Assembly: GCA_023376005.1 (NCBI GenBank)
Contig: CM042141.1
Coordinates: 99,796,712-99,860,711 of the forward strand
Source of the DNA: Doryteuthis pealeii
Lineage: Eukaryota; Mollusca; Cephalopoda; Myopsida; Loliginidae
Length of the DNA: 64,000 nucleotides
Direction: 5' to 3'
The notes beneath the pieces were generated by a model, which saw only the letters and a program-made list of their open reading frames with translations, had not been told where the DNA came from and searched no databases. Shown here piece after piece: positions 55,554-64,000 of this stretch (positions are counted from its first letter, which is position 1; each line of letters begins with the position of its first letter). Position numbers and translations under genes: made by a program.

Positions 55554-55674
55554 TGTTCGTGAAATGGTTATATTTTTAAGAAACACGGAAAAAATAAACT
55601 GAAACCCCCCGAAAAAAAAAGACGAAATTGAACTCTTGACTCGCGCACCGAAAACGTGTCCCATTCAGAATGAC
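55554..55674 (-). other. Probable GNPTAB 5' UTR
   Basis: Lies between the start codon and the candidate promoter core. An in-frame ATG at 55664 would extend the protein by 37 residues with no family counterpart, so the region is treated as untranslated or as containing the transcription start. Confidence 0.4.
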
Positions 55675-55705
55675 ACTTCCGGGACACGTGACACGACACT
55701 TCCGC
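55675..55705. promoter_or_regulatory. Candidate GNPTAB promoter core: E-box (CLEAR-like) flanked by two ETS-like sites
   Basis: About 120-150 bases upstream of the ATG. ACTTCCGG (55675-55682), GACACGTGAC (55683-55692) and ACTTCCGC (55698-55705) sit within 31 bases. CACGTG is the core bound by MiT/TFE factors such as TFEB. The ten-base site differs at one position from the CLEAR consensus GTCACGTGAC used by lysosomal genes. ETS-like CCGGAAGT sites are typical of TATA-less housekeeping promoters, and no TATA box is evident. The sequence is seen; the function is inferred. Confidence 0.5.
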
Positions 55706-56935
55706 TTCTAAAAGAAACTCGTGATTTTATTCCAGTGTTTAGAAACGGCGAAAAAGGCGACTTTGTACTTTCCTCAAAGTCAAATTCCAGTGGCATTGTA
55801 CGTTTGTTAAAAAGGATTATTCGTTATAATTAATAGTTAGTGTATATTATGCTCAATCACTTTTTATGAGCGACATTTATGTATTATACTTTTATTATCG
55901 TAACTAAGTACTTATTTATTATTCATTCATTATTCATTGGCAGTGACATATAAAAAATGAATTTATTATTTTATCAATATTTGAACACACGTTGATCATG
56001 TGTTTCAGTTTCCACATAAATTATGACTTACTAGTATCAATAAACTTGAATTTTAATATTGTACCTGTACCACTAACGATTGCATCGTTTGTTGTTTTTG
56101 TCGTTGTTTTTCAGTAAACAAACAACTTTTTTAAAAAGAGACGTGTTGAATACTAACACACCTTTAGATAGAAATCGTGAAAGTCGTCATTTAAAAAAAA
56201 GAAGTAAATAAAATTTTATAAGTGCAAAGTGGTAACAAGATGTTTATTGTTTATAGATTTGTCTTTTTATTAGGGCTTGTCCAGAATAAGACACCAATGA
56301 AATACCAGTGGTATACTAAAACTGAGTTAAACAACTTTTTCTTCCTAAAGTTTTTTTTTTACTGTTTAGTTTAATGACACGAAAATTATACTAAATTATT
56401 CCTTAGAAAACATTGTTTTTAGTTCATAATTTTCATTATTTTCCTAAGCTGAAAATTTTTTTAAAAAATCATCAGGATTTAAAAAAATGTTTCTTCTTTC
56501 GAATGCACAAACAATTTTCAAGATAATATTTCAAGATAAAAGAATATTTAGAAAATCTTTGAAAACCAATAATCGGTTATTGAATATGCACAAGAAAAAA
56601 ATTATGTCGAATACAGCCAGCTATACATTTAAATGTATAATTGTCAAAGGGACATAATATGTAATTTTTCTGTCCAGATTTCGACCTGAAAATTACCCTT
56701 TTGCATCTAATATGGATAGGTTTATTTATTTTTTAAGATAACGATGTAATTTTTCCCAGTTGGATAATTTGATCTTTGATTTAACTGTTTTTCTTTGTAA
56801 CAACTCTGTAAGGTCGTTACTTTTTTTTTGCGAGATTTTTAAAGAACAAAGTTCAAAAATATTTACTTTCGTTTATGAAATATAGCTTAAAATGATCATG
56901 TGACCGGAAAATGGAGGTGCCTATATATATATATA

Positions 56936-57296
56936 TAAAGTCATCAACAGACACTGTGTTTCGGCATTTCATGCTTCTTCAGTGTGGCTAGATACAACAA
57001 CTACCTATGACCTCCGACTGACTTTTTGTCCGCCCGATTTCTTAACCTCTCGGCCATTTGAAGGGATGGTGTTTAAACTATTAAATACATACATTTGTTT
57101 ATATATATTTTACAATCTCCAGAGAGATCCAGTCTGTATACAGACGATCATAGCTCTATATATGCTAGCAGTGAAAGTTGATTTAAGTCACCCCTAGAGA
57201 ACTCTACCGAGTTTGGTAGCATATAATAAGTCATCCACAGACACCATGTTTCGGCATTTCACGCCTCTTTAGTGTGGCTAGACACAACAACACAAT
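56936..57296 (+). repeat. Direct repeat pair about 290 bp apart
   Basis: GTTTCGGCATTTCATGC at 56959 and GTTTCGGCATTTCACGC at 57248, each followed by AGTGTGGCTAGA.ACAACAA. Confidence 0.75.
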
Positions 57297-57299
57297 ATA

Positions 57300-57679
57300 T
57301 ATATTGGGATGGGCACTCTCCGTAAGGGGAGATAATAAAAGATTTTTAGTTTTTAAATTTTCAAACTATTACCAATAATCAGGGAATTGTCCAATTTTGA
57401 TAAAATTTTTTCTACTTTATTCATTGATGACTTAATTTTATAATGAATAATTCATTTTATTAATAAAAAAAACTTGGAAAAACAAGGTTTTTATCAATTT
57501 AGAATGTAAGGGGGGAGGGTCCCTTGGTCATTAAAAAAAAAAAAGAAGAATTCCAGTTCCTAATTTATAAATTTCTAGAAAGGTCAAAATCCTGAAGAAC
57601 ATATTAAAAAATTCAATACCCGAAAAAAATGATTTGAAAATTTTTAAGTTATTTTCTTAAAACTCAAAAAATAATTTAT

Positions 57680-57719
<40 letters not shown>

Positions 57720-58160
57720 AAAACAATATTTTTCTTTGAACTGATGCGGAAAAAAAAAGTATTTTCTCTGATTCAATTAGTCTATTTTTATTCACTTAAA
57801 AAAAATTAATAGTAAATTTAAAATGTTTAGAAGCAGCCACATTGAATTCAATATTTTCACCAGAAATAAAGCTCTTTTTAAATCTATCTAAAAATGTAAG
57901 TTTAAAATTGTGCAATTTTATTAAATATTTTCTAAGATTTTTATGTATTTAAAAGAATATTCCCTTTGTTTTTTTCAAAATATCCGGATTTTTATTCTGT
58001 GGCCTGAACAACTGTTCAGTGCACGTATCCTTGTTGTGTTGTTATTTTTTCTTACATGTTTTGGCTATGCCACATAACATACTTGAGGGAACTGAAGAAG
58101 GTCTCAAATTACTTTCCAACGTCTGATGATGTAGTTGATTCCGAATTGGTGGATTAAGGA
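57300..58160. other. Intergenic AT-rich stretch
   Basis: A short segment (57361-57430) resembles 53030-53100. A long T run lies at 57685-57711. No gene is visible. Confidence 0.5.
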
Positions 58161-58608
58161 TTATCTTGGTATGTACCTCTGTTGCTAGGTGGGTTTTGAC
58201 CTATGATTCAGGAATCATGACCTTGGACTAACAGGGATGGGTCTAAACAAAGAGAAGTGTATGGAAGAGAAGAGAAGCCTTTAATGGAGGCATAACATCT
58301 ACTGACAAGATCTTATTTTTGCACAAGACAAATTTTTGTGAATTCTAAGCATAATTCGCCAACAGTAAGATAATCCTGGCAAGATTATCTTGGTATGTAC
58401 CTCTGTTGCTAGGTGGGTTTTGACCTATGATTCAGGAATCATGACCTTGGACTAACAGGGATGGGTCTAAACAAAGAGAAGTGTATGGAAGAGAAGAGAA
58501 GCCTTTAATGGAGGCATAACATCTACTGACAAGATCTTATTTTTGCACAACACAAATTTTGGTGAATTCTAAGCATAATTCCCCAACAGTAAGATAACCC
58601 TGGCAAGA
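58161..58608 (+). repeat. Two-copy tandem duplication, 224-bp unit
   Basis: TTATCTTGGTATGTACCTCT begins at 58161 and again at 58385. The copies differ at only a few positions, so the duplication is recent. Confidence 0.93.
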
Positions 58609-58644
58609 TTAATCTTTATCATTTTTATTTTGTTTCACAATGTC

Positions 58645-58875
58645 TCGGTCGTTGTGTAATGGTTATCATCATAGAAAATAGACATGATAACCTGAGTTCA
58701 AATCTGGGACGAGGCTGTTTGCATTTAACATAGCACTACTACCCTTATGAAAGGTGTGAATCTAGCTATTCTCCCTCCAGGTATAGGGAAAATTGGGCTT
58801 TTTAACCTTGATATGGCAACCAGTCTAGGAGAAGAAAAACTATGAATTCAAACCTGTTAAGCTCCACTTAAAAAC
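58645..58875 (+). mobile_element. tRNA-derived SINE, family A
   Basis: Box-B-like GAGTTCAAATCTGGGAC, body TTCTCCCTCCAGGTATAGG; same order as 6793-7087. Confidence 0.72.
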
Positions 58876-59324
58876 TGACCTTGTATTACACCCTGCATGT
58901 GTGGAGGGATTTTGTAATATATAGTCTGTTTTTTTTTTGTTTTTTTTTTTTCATTCAGGTTAAAAACTAGATTTCTTTATTGTACAGTAATAGAAGTATT
59001 ACTGATGATAATCTATGTCAGATACATCTGGTTAATACAGTGTTACATCCTTGTATTATTATTGTTGTTTTATACTTCCTTTTAAAGAGTTCTAGTAAAC
59101 AAAACTGAATGTAATATGTGTTTTTATCATCCTTATACAGGTAAGTTATGTATAAAAATACAAAGTCATTATAATTCCATACAAGTTATAATGAAATGAC
59201 ATCATAGATTGTTGTGTACATTTCTGAACTGACACCAATAAGTACCACAATCGGGCTAGACTGGAATTTGTTTTATTCTCAAAAACATTTTAATACATTT
59301 GTGCTAACAAAAATCTCTCTATTT

Positions 59325-59610
59325 CTCTGAATTTTTGAGATGAGGCTTGATTATTTGGATTATTTGGATTATTCAGACTATTGTCCTCATCTTTATTGTT
59401 ATCTGTACAACGTTTCGGTTGATGTGCCCTCTGTCCTTCTTCAGGTATTTCTTGTGGGATTTGGGAGCCTTCTCAAACTCAGGAACCTTCTTTTAGAACT
59501 GTGGAACCTTAATACTTGTACTCAGCTATGGTTAGTAGAATGAGAACAGGAAACCCCTGTGGATTGAATAAAGGATTGGGTTCAAAGTTCTGTGATGGTT
59601 CCTGATTATG
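59325..59610 (+). repeat. Family M repeat
   Basis: TTTTTGAGATGAGGCTTGAT, then GTACAACGTTTCGGTTGATG and GGATTGGGTTCAAAGTTCTG. Confidence 0.65.
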
Positions 59611-60239
59611 ACAGCAAGTTCCGAGCAGCAAACTAGCACAACTAGAATACGAAGCTAGGCACAACTGGGTTGGAAAGGTGATCCACTGGGAAAAAAGCTA
59701 AATTTTGACCATACAACAAAATGGTATATGTGTGGGGATTAAAATAAAACTAAAATGAAATTAAAATAAAAAAAAAAAAAAACTCTTATGGGCCTTCACC
59801 GGAAGAACCCTCCGCGCATGTGCGACAAAAAGGACTGACTCCCCACACCCCAAAAATATCTCGGCCATTCCAGTTTAGGCTGTAACTGGGTCTAGTCGCT
59901 TCTACTAGCCAGAGAGATATTCCCTTGCTACAGGCGACTATGACCTGGTCAATAAAGTCTAAGTCATGAAACTACCTCCTGCCTTTGTCTCTTTCCTTTT
60001 TCGTTCCTTAAATTCTTTCTTTTCAGCGCGACCACCAAATGAGATGGGGTACAAAGCAAAAGCACAAAGAACACGCACCAAGAATATCCAGCTACATTAA
60101 CCTTAAAACACCCAAAACCTCTTCCTACCCCATATGTGCATAAACCAGAATCTGTTCTTGAGAATGAAACGCATAAAACCCTCTGGGACTTTGAGATAAA
60201 GATAGATCGCCTTATCCCAGCTAGAAAACCAGACATTAA

Positions 60240-60634
60240 AAAAAAAAAAAACCAGACGTAAAAAAAATAAAAGAAAAAAAAGAAAGAAAAAAAAGAGAAC
60301 TTGTCAACAGGTAGATTTTGCAGTTTCAGCAGATCACAGGGTGAAGATGAAAGTAAATGAAAAGATAGAAAAATACCTGGAACTTGCAAAAGAATTGAAA
60401 AAGTTGTGGAATATGAGGGTGAAAGTGATACCAATAGTAGTTGGGACGCTCAGAAAAAAAAAGACTGGAGGAACTGGAAATCAGAGGAAGAAGTGACACC
60501 ATCCAGACAACTGCATTGCTGCAATCGGCTAGAATACTCAGAAGAGTCCTGGAGACCTGAGGAGACTTGTTGTCACTCAAACTCCAGCGAAAGACCATCA
60601 GCTAATGCTGGTGTGAAAAACTCACAGGAGTGAA
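60240..60634 (+). pseudogene. RTE-like LINE coding fragment
   Basis: Plus-strand frames give VDFAVSADHRVKMKVNEKIE then KYLELAKELKKLWNMRVKVI and further NTQKSPGDLRRL. Frameshifts and stops interrupt it. Followed by an ATG microsatellite at 60640-60673. Confidence 0.8.
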
Positions 60635-60747
60635 CATAATGATGATGATGATGATGATTATGATGATGATGATAATTTGTTTGCACTCCGTTATATAATT
60701 TCACGTATTAATATCCAATTTTCAAACAAACTTATGTGAGCTATAGA

Positions 60748-60885
60748 TAGGAGGACCTTAACAGATACTGCAACGGTTCAGTGTGGACCTGGGAGTAATG
60801 GCATTGAGGTATTCCACACTTCCCAGATCTCCAGAACTGGAGCCTCACCATAAGATGCAGTTTAGTATCATACCTAGGACCATTT
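60748..60885 (+). mobile_element. Repeat family C, fragment
   Basis: GACCTTAACAGATACTGCAA and GTGTGGACCTGGGAGTAATG. Confidence 0.6.
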
Positions 60886-61170
60886 TGGGGCAGATAGGCG
60901 GGATACTGTCAGTGTATTCTAGTCAGGGCCGTGGACCGTTGGAGAGATAAATTTACCCACCCCACCAATTATCAAAACCAAAAAACGTAATTTTAATCAT
61001 TTATTCAAATAAAGATTATAACAACTGTAACTATGCGTACAAAATTTTGGAATTTTTTTTATTACCACATGACTTAAATTTTCGGACTTTATTCTACTTT
61101 TCTTAGCCTCAATTGTATAACCTTTCCCCCTATAATATTTTTGAGGCATTGTTTAGTCTACATCTGAGTG

Positions 61171-61674
61171 ATGTTGGTAATTTATGAGGAAGTGCGCCCC
61201 GGTCTCCTGCCTCAAAAATTGCTATCGGGTGACTATTAAAATAACGATCCAGCTCAGTCTATTCAAAACTATCCATCTTCATATCTATCTATCTATCTAT
61301 CTATCTCAATTTGTTCATATTTATCTATATTACTTTAAATTCTAAGATTTTTTTTATTCATGTTTGTTTAATGTCTTGTTTTTGGTTTAAATAAACAAGA
61401 ATTACAACAAAAAAAGATGCGACCCCAAATACATTTACTTGTCGAAAATATCTATCTCCATTTGTTCATATCTATCTATATTATTTTGTTTATCTATCTA
61501 TCTCAGTCTATTCCAAACTATATATCCATCTTCATATCTAAACAAGAATTACGACAAATTACGATAAATAAACAAGAATTACGACGAGCTGGGGTTGTTA
61601 TTTTGATAGTCACCGGGTAGCAATTTTTGAGGCAGGAGACCGGGACGCACTTCCTCATAAATTACCGTAATATT
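61171..61674. mobile_element. Fold-back element, about 504 bp
   Basis: GGTAATTTATGAGGAAGTGC is mirrored by GCACTTCCTCATAAATTACC. Arms about 90 bp (61171-61260 and 61583-61674) enclose TCTA microsatellites. Confidence 0.85.
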
Positions 61675-62099
61675 TGCCTGCACTACCCTCTCATCAGACT
61701 TAGCCTCAAAATTCTGAAAAATTAAAACAATCTCCAAGTCAATTGATAACCACAAGTTCCGAGTAGGACGGCACTTTTTTTTAATTTCGCGGATGAATAC
61801 AACAGTCATACGACCAAATTTTTGTTTAAGACGAAGTAGAAATTATATATGACGCTAACTCTAAATAGAAAAAATGAAATTTAAAAAAATATATATAACT
61901 TAGATTTATATGTTAATAGATTATTATCAGATTTCTTAATGAAAGATATGGGATTATTTTTTGTGAGTGTCTGCGTACATACGCTAGTGGCGGGCATTAC
62001 GATTGGTACAAATGATATACACATGAATTAATTTTGAAACATTTGTTGTTCATCTATGCGTTAAAAAAATAACCTGTTAAGTGAACTTTTATTTAAAGA

Positions 62100-63240
62100 A
62101 GCAGCATGGCACGTGTTGAAAACATAAGTAAAAGTAATAAAGTGTTTTTCCCCGTGGAAAAGATCAAAGCAAAAGGTATGTTAAACAAGCACATGACTTT
62201 TTGACATTTAAAAAAACAACAAAAACATTTTTATTTATTTATTTTATGTCGATTGAGTTGTCTGACCTGTGGTTTTAGCTTTTTTTCATTTATTTTTTGA
62301 ATGATTTGATATTTTTAATACGTTAAAGAAATAAGTTTGATTATTTTAGATGAATATTTTGAACTTATTGATTTTTAAGAAAAATTAATAGGTTTTAAAA
62401 TCGATCAATTTTTAAGTGAAAAAACAAAAACAAACAACAAGTCAAACGCAACAGTTGAAAATAGTAAAAAACATTTTCCTAAATTTTATTTTCTCTCTTA
62501 GAAAAAAAAAGTTTTATTTGTTTGTTTAGCTTAAGTTTTAAAGACATTTAATAAGTTTATTCAGTTGTTGTTTCCATAAGTTAGTTTTTATATTTTGTTG
62601 GCAAGTGACTTAATTATTTTTGGCCCCCAAAATTGATAAATAAATATGAGAAAGATAGATATAATAATTGTTTAAAATACCATTTACCATATAATTTCCT
62701 CTATTAGAGAATTACATTTTTTCTTGAGTAGTAATCACAACAAAAAAAAGTTATAAAACCAAAAAATAATTTTATCATAATAATAAATTTTAAAATAAAT
62801 TTAAACCAACGTTCAGCGTTTGTTTCCGTGACAAAAATTCTCCCCTAAAAATGGGATGGGTCCTGTCTTTTTTTTCTTTTCAATATATTTTTAACACTAC
62901 TCGAATGATAGTTTTTAAAATAGTTTTTATTTTATAGAGAAAAAAATGACACGTGTAAAGTTTTCTATATTTCGAATATTAAAAAAATGCGAATATAATA
63001 TTCTTGTATTTACTTTTTAAACTAATAATAACAAAGTGAAAAAATGTGTTTTCCCCATGGAAAAACCAAATGTTAAAGATCACGATGATTCGTTAAACAA
63101 TACATGACTTTTTGACATTAAAAAACAAACTAAAACAAACACAACCGATAAAAATGATGAATGAGGCAAAAATGGGTAAAAGACATTTTCCTAAATTTTA
63201 TTTCCTCTCTTAGAAAAAAAAAGTGTTTGTTTTATTTAGC
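62100..63240 (+). repeat. Diverged duplication around the candidate 62106 exon
   Basis: CATGACTTTTTGACATT occurs at about 62192 and 63103. ACATTTTCCTAAATTTTATT occurs at 62470 and 63182. The copies are about 0.7-0.9 kb apart with indels. Confidence 0.65.
62106..62175 (+). CDS. Possible first coding exon of an unidentified plus-strand gene
   Basis: ATG in a good context (AGCATGG) opens 23 codons (MARVENISKSNKVFFPVEKI then KAK), followed by a GTATGT donor at 62176. I do not recognise the protein. A diverged copy of this region lies at about 63030-63240. No downstream exon could be confirmed before 64000. It could equally be a chance ORF in a duplicated noncoding segment. Confidence 0.25.
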
Positions 63241-63952
63241 TTAATGGCATTTTTAAAGGGTTTATTCATCACGTGTTGCTTCCACGTGTCCAGGATTTTT
63301 TTTTATCGGATCGTGAAGGGACTTCATTATTTTTTACCTCAGTAGTTTAAAAAAAATATTATAAATAAATATGAGAAAGGTAATAATTGTTTCAGCTAGA
63401 ATTTACCATGTACTTTTATTTTTCTATTTAGAGTATGTTTTGGTGGATGTGGCTCTATGATCCCCAACACCGCCCTCTAAAATTTTTGTTATGGATTTTT
63501 ATGCAGAATTTTATTTATTTATTTTTATTTTTTTTAGAATAACATCGATTAAGAACCAAACTTTCAGATTATAAAGAATTTTTTTTTTGGGGGGGGCTAT
63601 TTAATTTTTAGATGGGGCTATGTTACTTTTACGTCAAACAGGATACACCCCGGCCATTTTGTTCCTTGTAAAAATGAATCTCCCACCCATCCATTTACTT
63701 GAATAAAAAAAGAAATATGCTTCACGAATTTTTTTTTTTTACTAAATGAAGTGAATTATAGTGTGGAGGGGGGGAGAAAAGAAAAAGTGTTGCTATACAG
63801 ATATCTTTTTTTTCCTAGAAAAAACATTATGCAAGAAAGTTTGCCCTGTTTATCGTTTTACGCTTGTTGCATCCATCAGCAACAAGTCTATTAAACTCAT
63901 CACTAATAGTCGAGTTATCGGTTATCTTCAAGATACGCACTCCTGAATTTTC

Positions 63953-63986
<34 letters not shown>

Positions 63987-64000
63987 GATCAATGACTTAA
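63240..64000. other. Right-hand end, no recognised gene
   Basis: AT-rich with T and G homopolymer runs, for example 63958-63983. Short ORFs match nothing I recognise. Confidence 0.5.

Noticed and set aside
54602..54670. Possible tRNA gene
   Set aside because: Box A and B are intact, but the cloverleaf is degenerate and the sequence continues as a 250-bp SINE with at least six other copies here.
55335..55664. Start of GNPTAB at the upstream ATG (55664)
   Set aside because: The added 37 residues have no counterpart, whereas the ATG at 55553 matches the family start.
60406..60633. 75-codon plus-strand ORF
   Set aside because: It is an out-of-frame reading of an RTE-like LINE fragment.

Overview
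The window is AT-rich animal genomic DNA: a large intron-rich gene embedded in dense repeats. Deuterostome-like protein architecture, tRNA-derived SINEs, RTE-like and CR1/Jockey-like LINE relics and many short DNA transposons, all inside introns, suggest a mollusc and most likely a coleoid cephalopod such as an octopus. That species call is inference from repeat style; the only orthology anchored by sequence is the gene itself.

The main content is one gene on the minus strand running from the ATG at 55553 down to at least 1944. I could reconstruct 28 consecutive coding exons with GT/AG junctions and matching phases (3414 coding bases, 1138 codons). The product is the alpha/beta precursor of UDP-GlcNAc:lysosomal-enzyme N-acetylglucosamine-1-phosphotransferase (GNPTAB). 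It makes the mannose-6-phosphate tag that sorts hydrolases to lysosomes. Visible parts are an N-terminal membrane anchor, all four Stealth conserved regions, two Lin-12/Notch repeats, a site-1-protease-type cleavage motif, an EF-hand, and a C-terminal membrane anchor. The final exon(s), expected to encode a short cytosolic tail and the stop, were not found and probably lie left of base 1. Exon 28 ends in a good donor.

Layout (gene reads right to left): 55554-55710, 5' UTR and a TATA-less promoter candidate with an E-box/CLEAR-like site between two ETS-like sites; 45296-55427, the 10-kb intron 1 (solo LTR, SINEs, MITEs, two fold-back elements); 28.5-45.3 kb, exons 2-13 (N-terminal Stealth part and first LNR) with long tandem arrays of 26-bp and 103-bp units; 19-27 kb, exons 14-19 (second LNR and the spacer); 1.9-16.3 kb, exons 20-28 (cleavage site, CR3, EF-hand, CR4, C-terminal anchor).

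To the right of the gene (about 55.7-64 kb) I see no established gene. There are repeats, a 224-bp tandem duplication, a fold-back element, an RTE-like LINE fragment, and at 62106 a possible plus-strand first exon with a diverged second copy about 0.9 kb further on.

Mobile DNA dominates the rest. A MITE family has five copies, each with 6-7 bp target duplications. There are two hAT derivatives with 8-bp duplications, one lying 15 bp from a splice donor. Also present are mariner-like derivatives, several long palindromic elements, and at least four SINE or SINE-like families. I found no CRISPR array, no prokaryotic-type system and no wholly new gene system. The items most worth a second look are the promoter site, the cleavage motif, transposon and microsatellite sequence touching splice sites, and the intronic fold-backs.
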